Positions 1 through 7,523 of a stretch of DNA of 23,997 bases are shown piece by piece. A model generated the notes under the pieces. It ran no database searches, was not told the DNA's origin, and was given only the letters and a program-made list of their open reading frames with translations. The stretch covers positions 1-23,997 of the forward strand of contig JBEKZL010000093.1 of the NCBI GenBank assembly GCA_049509915.1, given 5' to 3'. The stretch comes from JBEKYD01 sp049509915. GTDB lineage: Bacteria; Acidobacteriota; Terriglobia; Bryobacterales; Bryobacteraceae. A program made the translations under genes and the position numbers. Numbering within the stretch: the first letter of the stretch is position 1; every line of letters begins with the position of its first letter.

Positions 1-1
1 A

Positions 2-82
2 CTCAAAAAAGCTCTTGCCGCGGTGGTCACCGACGCGGTACAACAAGCTCAGTCCTGGACGCGGTCCGTTGGCCGGTTTTGA
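2..82 (+). CDS. possible 3' end of a truncated upstream gene (transposon gene?)
   Basis: An open frame enters from the left edge and stops with TGA at 80-82, reading LKKALAAVVTDAVQQAQSW and then TRSVGRF. The stop lies inside the first of two repeats that look like an insertion-sequence end, as expected for the last gene of an IS21-type element. Only about 26 codons are visible, so the family cannot be identified. It could equally be chance reading through GC-rich DNA. Confidence 0.3.
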   Translation, partial: LKKALAAVVTDAVQQAQSWTRSVGRF

Positions 83-118
83 AGTGACCCTCTATGGCCG
101 CATTTGAGGTGACCACCG
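21..118. repeat. inverted and direct short repeats, possible IS-end remnant
   Basis: An 11-bp perfect inverted repeat pairs 21-31 (CGGTGGTCACC) with 108-118 (GGTGACCACCG). Two direct repeats of the form TTTGARGTGACC lie at 79-90 and 103-114. Multiple short repeats next to a gene 3' end resemble the internally repeated termini of IS21-family elements. No transposase is complete in the window, so this is at best an edge or relic. Confidence 0.35.
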
Positions 119-129
119 AGGACCTTACC

Positions 130-154
130 GAGCCGCAACCGCCAGGGAGCGGTT
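130..154 (+). repeat. REP-like palindromic repeat, copy 1
   Basis: The 25-bp unit beginning GAGCCGCAACCGCC and ending AGGGAGCGGTT recurs with one mismatch at 14570-14594. The unit folds locally (CCGCAACCGC with GCGGTTGC). It sits in the noncoding region upstream of the GH31 gene. The sharing of a palindromic unit between two unrelated intergenic regions 14 kb apart is what marks it as a dispersed repeat. Confidence 0.6.
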
Positions 155-268
155 GCCGCGGATTGTAATCGTTATTCCCAGACAGTTTCCGCCCGGCCCC
201 GGTGGACTTTCGAAATGAATCGGACTAGCATACCGTTTTCGGTTCCAGCCACGCCAAGTTAGGAAAAT

Positions 269-2686
269 ATGTATCCCCGCTCGACACCAAAACGCCTGCC
301 ATGGCTTCTGCTTCCGCTCATTGCCGGCGCAGCCTACGCCCAGTGGAATCCACTGAATCCGGTCGTTGCCGTCCGCCAGGAGGCGGCCGGCGTTGAACTC
401 GCCATGCGGACGGGGGTGCTGCGGATTGACGTTTGCTCCGCTTCCATTATTCGCGCGCGCTATTCTCCCACTTCGAGCCTTCCCAGCCGTCCGGATTATG
501 TCGTCACCAAAACCGCTTGGCCCGCCGTCCCCTGGAAGATGGAATCCACCGATCGCGACGTTACCCTGGTTACTTCGCGCCTGCGGGTGACCGTCAACCG
601 CGCCGATGGGGGTATCGCCTACCGCGACTCCTCGGGCAAGCGTCTCTTGCAGGAAGGCACCCGCAACATGTACCCCGCCAAGGTCAACGGCGAGGACACC
701 TTCCACGCCGAGCTTTCCTTCGGTGTCTACGCTTCCAAAGAGGCGTTCTACGGCCTCGGACAGCAGCAGGCCGGCGTCTGGAACTACCGCGGTGAATCGG
801 TCGACCTCTCGCAGGACAACACGGTCATCGCCGTGCCGCTCGTGGTATCCACCAACGGCTACGGCCTGTTCTGGAATAACACCTCCAGGAGCCGGTTCAA
901 TGCCCGCTTCGTGCACGGCCTGTATCTGAGCTCGGAAGTGGCCGACGCCATCGACTACTACTTTTTCTATGGGCCGGATTTCGACAGCATCATCGCCGCT
1001 TACCGCGAGCTTACCGGCGCCGCGCCCCTGTTCGGCAAATGGGCTTACGGCTTCTGGCAATCGAAGAACCGCTACCGCTCCCAGCGGGAACTGGTCGGCG
1101 TGGCTCGCCAGTACCGCCAACTGCACATCCCGGTCGACAACATCGTGCAGGACTGGTTCTGGTGGGACAACATGGGCTCGTTCCGCTTCAATAAGGACTA
1201 CCCGGATCCGAAGGCCATGATCGACGATCTTCATCGCCTCGACTTTCACCTGATGATTTCGGCCTGGCCCTACTTCTATCCCGGCTCCGCCGCTTACGAC
1301 GACATGGACAAGCGCGGCTTTTTCCTCGACCGCAAAGTCGTTGGTGGAGTGCACCCGGCCGGCATGGCGCTCTACGATGCCATGAACCCGGAGGCCCGCG
1401 CCGCATTCTGGAGCCTGATGGACAAGGCGCTTTTCAAGATCGGCGCCGATGCCTGGTGGCTCGACACCACCGAGCCCGAGACGTCGGGGCGTGAAGAGAA
1501 CATCATCACGCGCGATAAAACCGGCATCGGCAGCGGCGCCCGCTATGCCAATATCTTTCCGCTCCTGCATGCCGCCGGCGTATCCGAGGGACAGCGCAGC
1601 GAATCGGACCGGAAGCGGGTCTTCATTCTTTCCCGCTCCGCCTTTGCCGGTATTCAGCGCTATGGCGTGGCCGCCTGGTCGGGCGATGTCGCTTCCACCT
1701 TTGAAACCTTCAAGCGCCAGATTCCCGCCGGACTGAATTTTTCTCTCTCCGGAATTCCGTACTGGACCACCGACATCGGCGGATTCTACATCGGAAACCC
1801 GGACGATCCGGCCTACCGCGAATTATTCGTGCGCTGGTTCCAATACGGAACCTTCTGTCCCATTTTCCGCGTGCATGGAACCCGATCCACCGATCCAGCG
1901 GAACTCGCCGCGTGGGGCGGGGAAGCGGTGAACATCGTGGTGGACTCGAAAGCGACGCGCGGGCCGAGTCACAACGAGCTCTGGTCTTACGGCCCCGGGG
2001 CGCAGAAGATCCTCACAACCTTCGATCGTCTACGCTACCGCCTCCTGCCGTATATTTACTCTTTGGCCTGGAAGACTTCGAGCGCCGGCTACACTCCTAT
2101 GCGCGCCCTGGTCATGGATTTCGCCGCGGACCCCAAGGTCATGAACATCGGCGATCAGTTCATGTTCGGGCCCGCGATCCTGGTCAATCCGGTCACCGAG
2201 CAGGGCGCCACTACGCGACATCTCTACCTGCCGGTTTCCGGTTGGTACGACTTCTGGACCGGAAGCTCTGTCATTGGTGGCAGGATGGTGGACGCCGCCG
2301 CGCCGCTCGACCGTCTCCCGCTCTTTATCCGCGCCGGATCCATCGTTCCGATGGGGCCGGACCTCGAATACGCTAGCGAAAAGCCCGCCGACCCGATCGA
2401 ACTGCGCGTTTACACGGGCGCGAGCGGCGACTTCGCCCTCTACGAAGACGAGAACGATAATTACAATTACGAGAAAGCCGCCTACGCCACCATCGCCATT
2501 CACTGGGACGACGGCCGCAAGCAGCTCACCATCGGCGAGCGCCAGGGCAGCTTCCCCGGCATGCTCGCGTCGCGTACGTTCCGCGTCGTGTTTGTAGGCC
2601 CCAGGCACGGGGAGGGAACTGCGCCGGCCGCGCAGCCGGATAAGATCGTGCCCTATTCCGGCAAGGCTGTCACGGTTGCCCGGTAA
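269..2686 (+). CDS. secreted glycoside hydrolase family 31 (alpha-xylosidase/alpha-glucosidase-like)
   Basis: An 805-residue retaining alpha-glycosidase of family GH31, which releases alpha-linked xylose or glucose from oligosaccharides. The ATG has an AGGAAA ribosome site 2-7 bases upstream. A Sec signal peptide ends near residue 24 (LLPLIAGAAYA-Q), so the enzyme works outside the cytoplasm. An N-terminal GH31 beta-sandwich is followed by the TIM barrel. The barrel carries the nucleophile motif WWLDTTEPE (Asp399) and the acid/base motif WSGDV (Asp473), a spacing normal for the family. The C-terminus (YEDENDNYNYEKAAYATI) matches the DUF5110/C-terminal beta domains. Length is typical. The stretch KWAYGFWQSKNRYRSQREL is reminiscent of alpha-xylosidases of the XylS/Xyl31 type, but substrate cannot be fixed from sequence. 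It converges on the dehydrogenase gene with only 5 bases between the stops. Confidence 0.93.
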   Translation: MYPRSTPKRLPWLLLPLIAGAAYAQWNPLNPVVAVRQEAAGVELAMRTGVLRIDVCSASIIRARYSPTSSLPSRPDYVVTKTAWPAVPWKMESTDRDVTLVTSRLRVTVNRADGGIAYRDSSGKRLLQEGTRNMYPAKVNGEDTFHAELSFGVYASKEAFYGLGQQQAGVWNYRGESVDLSQDNTVIAVPLVVSTNGYGLFWNNTSRSRFNARFVHGLYLSSEVADAIDYYFFYGPDFDSIIAAYRELTGAAPLFGKWAYGFWQSKNRYRSQRELVGVARQYRQLHIPVDNIVQDWFWWDNMGSFRFNKDYPDPKAMIDDLHRLDFHLMISAWPYFYPGSAAYDDMDKRGFFLDRKVVGGVHPAGMALYDAMNPEARAAFWSLMDKALFKIGADAWWLDTTEPETSGREENIITRDKTGIGSGARYANIFPLLHAAGVSEGQRSESDRKRVFILSRSAFAGIQRYGVAAWSGDVASTFETFKRQIPAGLNFSLSGIPYWTTDIGGFYIGNPDDPAYRELFVRWFQYGTFCPIFRVHGTRSTDPAELAAWGGEAVNIVVDSKATRGPSHNELWSYGPGAQKILTTFDRLRYRLLPYIYSLAWKTSSAGYTPMRALVMDFAADPKVMNIGDQFMFGPAILVNPVTEQGATTRHLYLPVSGWYDFWTGSSVIGGRMVDAAAPLDRLPLFIRAGSIVPMGPDLEYASEKPADPIELRVYTGASGDFALYEDENDNYNYEKAAYATIAIHWDDGRKQLTIGERQGSFPGMLASRTFRVVFVGPRHGEGTAPAAQPDKIVPYSGKAVTVAR

Positions 2687-2691
2687 GCTCC

Positions 2692-3729
2692 TCAATAGCG
2701 CAGCAGAACCTTGAGCGACTCGCCGGTGCGGACTGCTTCGATGGCGTCGGCGATCCGATCCAACGAGAATTCGTGAGTGATGAAATCCGCCGCCCGTAGT
2801 TTTCCCTGCCGGACCCAGTCGCACAGAGGCTCCAGGGCGGCCCGCTCGCGCGAACGGGTCGGCCACTGATGAATCAGGAGATTGAAGTTATAAGGACCAA
2901 GGTGTTTGTGGATGGTAATGCTGGGCTCGGCCAGAACGCCATAGATACAGATGGAGCCGCCCATGCCGATCAGGCTCAGCGCGGCATTGGCGATGGATTC
3001 CCTGCCCACGGCATCGACGACGGCGTCCAGAGGTTTGCCGCGCCGCTTTGTGAGACCACTCAAGGCGGCGCTGCCCGGTTCGAAGGCTTCGTCCGCTCCC
3101 ATTTCGATGGCACGGCGGCGCTTTGTTTCGAGTGGATCCACCACGCCGATATACCCGAGGCCGAGCAGTTTCCCTAGCTTCACGAAACTCAGACCGACCG
3201 GCCCCGCGCCGAATATGACGATATCGCGGCCGGCGCCGAGCCCGAAGTCGCCGAAGCCGCCATACACTTCCCGCCAGGTGCACATCAGCAGCGCCGCTTC
3301 CACGGGAATATCCATGGGCGCGGGGCGCTGAATCTCGTAGCACTCGATCCAACCGTGCTCCGCGCTGGCTACCCCGTCCGCTACCATGGCGTCGTGATCG
3401 TTCGCAAGCGTGTATTCCGAGAAGCCGCCCCAGCCGCTGGAATACCTGGGATCGGAAAAATCGAAGATCAGGCCTCCGATGGCTCGCTGCCCCACCTGGA
3501 AATTGCGGACCTTGGCGCCGACGGCCTCGACAATTCCGGCGCCTTCGTGCCCGAGCACCAGCGGGTACTTGTCCACACCGGGGAAATGGCCGGCGATCAG
3601 CTTGCCGTCAGTGGCGTTGCACAAACACGCAACCTCGGTCCTGACCAATGCCTGATAGGGCCCAGGCGTGGGACGGCCCAGCTCCACGATTTCCACTTTT
3701 CCCGGTTCGGTGACGGCAACTGCACGCAT
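2692..3729 (-). CDS. MDR-family zinc-type alcohol/polyol dehydrogenase
   Basis: A 345-residue medium-chain dehydrogenase/reductase that oxidises an alcohol (probably a polyol or sugar) with NAD(P). The GroES-like catalytic domain has Cys37 (ACLCNATD) and His61-Glu62 in GHEGAGIVEAVG as catalytic zinc ligands. The Rossmann fold follows with GAGPVG at 174-179. The four-cysteine structural zinc lobe of classic alcohol and sorbitol dehydrogenases is absent, so this is a variant subgroup. The ATG at 3729 follows a GAGGAG ribosome site with a 6-base spacer. It is the last gene of the five-gene operon, 23 bases after the kinase stop. The likely logic is dehydrogenase first, then phosphorylation of the resulting ketose. 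Substrate is inferred only from this context. Confidence 0.9.
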   Translation of the reverse strand: MRAVAVTEPGKVEIVELGRPTPGPYQALVRTEVACLCNATDGKLIAGHFPGVDKYPLVLGHEGAGIVEAVGAKVRNFQVGQRAIGGLIFDFSDPRYSSGWGGFSEYTLANDHDAMVADGVASAEHGWIECYEIQRPAPMDIPVEAALLMCTWREVYGGFGDFGLGAGRDIVIFGAGPVGLSFVKLGKLLGLGYIGVVDPLETKRRRAIEMGADEAFEPGSAALSGLTKRRGKPLDAVVDAVGRESIANAALSLIGMGGSICIYGVLAEPSITIHKHLGPYNFNLLIHQWPTRSRERAALEPLCDWVRQGKLRAADFITHEFSLDRIADAIEAVRTGESLKVLLRY

Positions 3730-3752
3730 GGACGGCTCCTCTCGATTCGTAC

Positions 3753-5279
3753 TCAGTTCAGCTTCGCCAGATCGTCGAAGACTTCCACCAACGAACGATA
3801 CGTTTTCTCAAACACAGGCATCAGCCTTCTGTACACTTCCCGATTTTCCGTGTTTGGTACCGCGGTGCGATCCACCGAAACGAACTTATGAATCACCTCG
3901 AAATCGGGGAACAGTCCCGCCGCCACGCCGCCGATCACCGCCGCGCCCATCGAGGTCGCTTCCTCAAGAAAGTTGAGCGATTGCACCGGGCATCCATAAA
4001 CGTCCGCCATGATCTGCCGCCACACCGCGCTGCGCGCGCCGCCGCCAATCACGGTAATTGCATCGATGGGCACGTGGGCGCGAAAGATGTTCACGATGAT
4101 GCCCAGGTTCATGGTGATGCCTTCGATGACCGCTCGCAGCATGTCCTCGCGCCGCGTAGCCAGGCCAAGCCCGACAAACGCTCCGCGCGCGTTGGGATTC
4201 CACCACGGCGTCCGCTCTCCCAGCATGTACGGCAGAAACAGAACTCCGCCCGAACCGGCGGGTACGCGCTCGACGGCTTCGTCGATCAATTGGTACGGGC
4301 TGACGCCTCGCGTGGCGGCCTGCTGGGACTCCGTCTGGCAGAGAGTGTTTTTCAGCCAGGCGTGGCTGGAGCCGGCCGTCTGCATAGTGCCGCTCGGATG
4401 CAGATAGCCCGGGACGCAGTGGGCCCAATTCATGGTGCGCATTTCGCGATCCACGATCGGTTTTTCCACCGTCAGCGCGACCCAGGATGACGAGCCGAGG
4501 TAGTTATACGCCGCTCCGGGCTTGATGCACCCCACGCCCACGCCCGCGCAACTTCCGTCTCCGCCACCCACCGCAACCGGCGTGCCTTCTTTCAAACCGG
4601 TCTCGCGGGCGGCGCGGCAGGTGACCGTTCCCAGGATGGCTGTCGATGGCAGCGTCTCCGGAAACTTCTCTCCGTCGATCCCCGCCAGATCGACGATCTT
4701 CTCCGACCAGCGGAAGGTGTTGAGGTCGAAGGCATTGGTTCCGGAAGCATCCGAGTAATCCGTGGCCATGCGCCCGGTCAGGCAGAAGTTGATGTAATCC
4801 TTGGCGCACAGGGTCTTGTAAGTGCGGGCGTAGATCTCGGGCTCGTGGTCGCGAATCCACATCAGCTTTTCGAGCGCGTACGAGGCGCTGACGCGGTGGC
4901 CGGCAATATCGTAGAAGCTTTTCGGATCGATTTTAGAGAGCAACTGCGCCGCCTGCCGGGTAGCCCGTTGATCGCAGTAGAGCATGGAAGGACGCAACGG
5001 GTTGCCGTCGCGGTCCACCGGGGTGCAGCCCATCATCTGGCCGCTTAGCGCCACCACGGCCACCTGGGAAGCGCCGGCTCCGGCCTCGATCAGCAACTCC
5101 CGGGTGGAGCGGCAGACCGCGTTCCACCAATCCCGCGGCTCCTGTTCGGCCCAATTTCCGTTGAAGTAGCGGGTGTCGTAGGGGCAGGTGCGGCTGGCCA
5201 CCAGGGTGCCCTCGGTGGTGTACAAGGTAGCTTTGTTGCCGCTGGTGCCCAGGTCGTGCGCCAAAAGGTATTTCGCCAT
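3753..5279 (-). CDS. xylB: FGGY-family carbohydrate kinase, xylulokinase-like
   Basis: A 508-residue sugar kinase using ATP, closest in motifs to xylulokinase (D-xylulose to D-xylulose 5-phosphate). Seen: N-terminal phosphate-binding motif HDLGTSGNKATLY, catalytic Asp241 in AVGGGDGSCAG, the XylB-like GERTPWWNPNARGAFVGL at 354-371, and the C-terminal FGGY signature GGGARSAVWRQIMADVYG at 412-429. The usual XylB GQMHG is GQMMG here, so a related ketose or polyol substrate is possible. I chose the ATG at 5279, where homologues begin and which has GGAG 8 bases upstream. A GTG at 5300 would overlap the previous stop as GTGA and is a possible coupled start. It follows directly on the two small membrane proteins, suggesting that it traps the imported substrate. 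Confidence 0.88.
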   Translation of the reverse strand: MAKYLLAHDLGTSGNKATLYTTEGTLVASRTCPYDTRYFNGNWAEQEPRDWWNAVCRSTRELLIEAGAGASQVAVVALSGQMMGCTPVDRDGNPLRPSMLYCDQRATRQAAQLLSKIDPKSFYDIAGHRVSASYALEKLMWIRDHEPEIYARTYKTLCAKDYINFCLTGRMATDYSDASGTNAFDLNTFRWSEKIVDLAGIDGEKFPETLPSTAILGTVTCRAARETGLKEGTPVAVGGGDGSCAGVGVGCIKPGAAYNYLGSSSWVALTVEKPIVDREMRTMNWAHCVPGYLHPSGTMQTAGSSHAWLKNTLCQTESQQAATRGVSPYQLIDEAVERVPAGSGGVLFLPYMLGERTPWWNPNARGAFVGLGLATRREDMLRAVIEGITMNLGIIVNIFRAHVPIDAITVIGGGARSAVWRQIMADVYGCPVQSLNFLEEATSMGAAVIGGVAAGLFPDFEVIHKFVSVDRTAVPNTENREVYRRLMPVFEKTYRSLVEVFDDLAKLN

Positions 5280-5296
5280 CGGGAGCGCTCCGCCTG

Positions 5297-5788
5297 TCAC
5301 TTATAGCCAAACAGGTTGGCGCCGGTCCAACCGATCAACCCGACCATCGCGCCGCCGATGGCGCCGCCGAGGACGGTCGCCAGAACCCGTGGGCCGGATT
5401 CCGCCGCGGCCCGCAGTTTGCCGCCGCGGGCGGTCTCGCACAACCCGCAAACCCACATGCCGGCGGCGATGGCCGTGCCCATATCGACCCATGGAGCCGC
5501 TCCGCGGAAGCCCTGATAGATCAAGCCGAATTGCTTGGAGCCTCCCTCCGGATGCGGAATCAACTCGGGGTTGATGCCAAAGCCCGGCAGCTTGTGATTC
5601 AAAACCCAAAAAGTGCCGATGATGAATGCCGCCGCCATCATGCCGCCGATGGCACCGAAGTCTTCCACCAGCCTGCCCCAACAGATGATGACGGTGAACG
5701 CCACGCAGAAGGCCCCGAAGACGGTGGTCAGAACGCTGACCGGCGGCATGCCGATCGCGCCGGCGTAGTGCGACATCATTTCATACAT
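5297..5788 (-). CDS. small four-helix membrane protein B, Lin0368-like putative transporter subunit
   Basis: A 163-residue integral membrane protein with hydrophobic segments near 18-36, 44-63, 103-118 and 135-157. It shares a motif with its neighbour protein A: G-x2-GG-x2-AA-x3-IG-x2-W-x2-NH (G45 to H65), then WVDxGxA (100-106). From memory this resembles the Lin0368 family, named as putative glycerol transporter subunits, but I could not search for it. The ATG at 5788 has GGGAG 5 bases upstream and overlaps gene A by 13 bases. A second in-frame ATG (5779) makes an ATGA overlap with the A stop. The frame extends further upstream to 6121, but that part only shadows gene A. Probably it works with A as a heteromeric importer for the sugar or polyol handled by the kinase and dehydrogenase downstream. 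Confidence 0.75.
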   Translation of the reverse strand: MYEMMSHYAGAIGMPPVSVLTTVFGAFCVAFTVIICWGRLVEDFGAIGGMMAAAFIIGTFWVLNHKLPGFGINPELIPHPEGGSKQFGLIYQGFRGAAPWVDMGTAIAAGMWVCGLCETARGGKLRAAAESGPRVLATVLGGAIGGAMVGLIGWTGANLFGYK

Positions 5789-6180
5789 AGGGGCTCCCGC
5801 GATTCGGCCGGAACGCCGGCGGCGTTGCGGCTGAAGCTCGGATGGTGCTTCTTCAGCCAGGCCGCCAAGACTCCGGCCAGCCCACCGCCGATCAGGCAGC
5901 AGACCAGCGTGGGCAGGCACTGCGCAAATTCGGAATGGAAGCGCACCACTCCCCAGACGATTCCGGACGAGCTGACGGCCCAACCCTGGTCGACCCAGAT
6001 GCGGCCCGGCTCGTTCCAGATCATGCCAATCCAATGGTTCATGTACCAGCAGATGCCGATCACAATGGTCGCGGCCAGCCAGCCGCCCATGATGCCGTAA
6101 CTCTTCCACATCTCCGGCCAAACGCCGAAAACCAGCGCGCCGCAGACGGCCCCGCCGACGACCGTCGCCAGCAGCCTCAT
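5776..6180 (-). CDS. small four-helix membrane protein A, paralogue of B, putative transporter subunit
   Basis: A 134-residue membrane protein with hydrophobic segments near 3-20, 29-47, 62-79 (weak) and 89-109, ending in a basic hydrophilic tail (LKKHHPSFSRN). The motif block GIMGGWLAATIVIGICWYMN at 29-48, followed by H49 and WVDQGWA at 62-68, aligns with the equivalent block in protein B. The two are therefore tandem paralogues with the same inner architecture. The start ATG at 6180 overlaps the stop of the SMP-30-like gene as ATGA, with GAGG 6 bases before it, so translation is coupled. The 3' end overlaps gene B by 13 bases. Neither protein has a nucleotide-binding or PTS domain, which argues for a secondary transporter or channel. 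No function has been tested to my knowledge. Confidence 0.75.
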   Translation of the reverse strand: MRLLATVVGGAVCGALVFGVWPEMWKSYGIMGGWLAATIVIGICWYMNHWIGMIWNEPGRIWVDQGWAVSSSGIVWGVVRFHSEFAQCLPTLVCCLIGGGLAGVLAAWLKKHHPSFSRNAAGVPAESREPLCMK

Positions 6181-7337
6181 TCCAGCCTCAGCAGCGAAAG
6201 CGTCGCCGGCGATTCGGTTTTGGTATTGACTTTGTCGGGCTCGATCACGGCATCGAAGTTCGACACGATCAGCATGCCGTTCCAGACAATCGGTTCTCCG
6301 GGCTCGTTCAGGGCGCCATTGCGGCCGCCCAGGTCGGCGTTCTGGGCGAGCACGGAAATTATGCCGGCGGGAGTCACCTTGGCGATAGCGTTATTGGAAA
6401 AGTCGGCTACATAGATGTTGTCGGCCTTATCGACGCACATGCCATCGGTGCTGCGCATTTTGGCGGCGGTAGCTTTGGCGAGGAAGCCGGGCAGCTTGGG
6501 ATCGAGCGAGTAGTCGTGGTCGGTTTTGGCAAAGAGAGTATTGCTCGCCAGATTGCCCTTGTCGTCGAAGGTCAGCTTGTGGATCTTGCCATCGCCGAAG
6601 TTGCCCACAAAGAGGTTGCCCTTGCTGTCGAAGACGATGCCATCGAGGCCGTACTGCGCAAATTTGTTTTCGGTGACGAAGCTGGCCAGAAGGCTGGGGT
6701 CGTCCAAGGTATTCTTCACCTGGATATCGCGGCCGTCCATGGGAAAACGGTAGACGGCGCTGACCATCAGGCCGTCGGGCCGCTTGACCTTGGGCAGCTT
6801 CGACACGGAAACGTACACGTGGCCGTGGCGGAGCCGCAATCCGTTGGGGTGGCTGATCCCCTTGGCCACCACGGTGGTTTCGACCAGTTTGTCGCCATCG
6901 AGACGCAGGCGCAGGATGCGGCCCTGGTTGATTTCGCCGTTCGCGCCGTTTCCGGCCGCCCAGTTCTGATTGTCAACCACGAATAAATCGCCCTGGGGGC
7001 TGAACTCGACTCCCATGGGGCACGCCCTGCCGGTCTCGGCCAGGATGGGGCATTCAAACAGATCGCGGACCTTGCGGTCCTTGCCGATCTTGACGAAGCG
7101 GGCGGGAACGCCGGGCTTGGCGGCGCCTTTGGCGTAACTGGCAAAGTTGGGGCAGGCCAAAAGCAGATCGCCGTCGGGCGCGACCGCCATGCCGTCGGGT
7201 GTCGCCGCGAAATCCGGCAGTTGGACGAACAACTGGGCCTGTTGCGGGGCGCCGACGTTGTTGACCGCAGGGCGACCTCCGCAGCGGCAGAGAAGGGCCG
7301 CAATTCCAGCCATAACCAAAATAGATTTCCTATGCAT
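6177..7337 (-). CDS. exported SMP-30/gluconolactonase-like beta-propeller protein
   Basis: A 386-residue protein with an N-terminal hydrophobic leader (ILVMAGIAALLCRCGG). It is exported; Cys17 or Cys19 could be lipidated, but neither fits a good lipobox. The rest shows recurrent propeller blades: ATPDGMAVAPDGDLLLA (45-61), HPNGLRLRHGHVYVS (163-177), YGLDGIVFDSKGNLFVGN (229-246) and STDGMCVDKADNIYVADF (296-313). These DG and NG positions resemble the metal site of SMP-30/gluconolactonase/LRE-like lactonases (Asn in HPNG, Asp in LDG). A sugar-lactone hydrolase or a binding propeller are both possible. The ATG at 7337 has GGAGAG 8 bases upstream. It opens the five-gene operon, with its own promoter in the 272-base gap upstream. 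Its stop overlaps the start of membrane protein A. Confidence 0.8.
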   Translation of the reverse strand: MHRKSILVMAGIAALLCRCGGRPAVNNVGAPQQAQLFVQLPDFAATPDGMAVAPDGDLLLACPNFASYAKGAAKPGVPARFVKIGKDRKVRDLFECPILAETGRACPMGVEFSPQGDLFVVDNQNWAAGNGANGEINQGRILRLRLDGDKLVETTVVAKGISHPNGLRLRHGHVYVSVSKLPKVKRPDGLMVSAVYRFPMDGRDIQVKNTLDDPSLLASFVTENKFAQYGLDGIVFDSKGNLFVGNFGDGKIHKLTFDDKGNLASNTLFAKTDHDYSLDPKLPGFLAKATAAKMRSTDGMCVDKADNIYVADFSNNAIAKVTPAGIISVLAQNADLGGRNGALNEPGEPIVWNGMLIVSNFDAVIEPDKVNTKTESPATLSLLRLE

Positions 7338-7415
7338 ACGCCGCTCTCCGATTCACTCCCCGCGACCGCTTCATTGGGCTTGCTCTCTGGCACCGGCGTC
7401 CAGGCGGGCGAAAAC

Positions 7416-7437
7416 GCCTCGACATGAGTGTCGAGGC
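7416..7437 (-). terminator. leader hairpin, attenuator-like or dispersed repeat
   Basis: A perfect 9-bp stem, GCCTCGACA with TGTCGAGGC, closes a 4-base loop. On the minus strand it is followed by GTTTTC, which is a short U tract in the transcript. It lies in the untranslated leader about 80 bases before the first start codon. It could act as a weak intrinsic terminator or attenuator, or be a mobile palindromic unit. The U tract is only four long, so termination is uncertain. Confidence 0.45.
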
Positions 7438-7476
7438 TGCACGCAAGAGTACGGGCGCCACGGAACCCGTCCACAG

Positions 7477-7503
7477 TGTAATACTGTAATGCTGTAATTA
7501 CAG
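7477..7503. promoter_or_regulatory. operator-like array: three TGTAAT repeats at 8-bp spacing, ending in a 12-bp palindrome
   Basis: TGTAAT occurs at 7477-7482, 7485-7490 and 7493-7498, each 8 bases apart. The last copy forms the perfect palindrome CTGTAATTACAG at 7492-7503. The array lies about 14-40 bases downstream of the predicted transcription start, a usual place for a repressor to block transcription. No regulator gene is adjacent, so the binding protein (for example a GntR-type dimer) is a guess. Confidence 0.5.
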
Positions 7504-7523
7504 GATTAAACTATTAAGACCCG

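Noticed and set aside
125..1570. 481-codon open frame on the minus strand opposite the GH31 gene
   Set aside because: It is antisense to a gene with complete GH31 motifs. The translation has no domain-like features and long antisense frames are common in GC-rich genes.
5789..6121. N-terminal extension of membrane protein B up to 6121
   Set aside because: The extension overlaps membrane protein A entirely and has no membrane-protein character; the ATG at 5788 with GGGAG fits.
7477..7503. Short tandem repeats considered as a CRISPR array
   Set aside because: The unit is 8 bp with no spacers; no cas genes are present.
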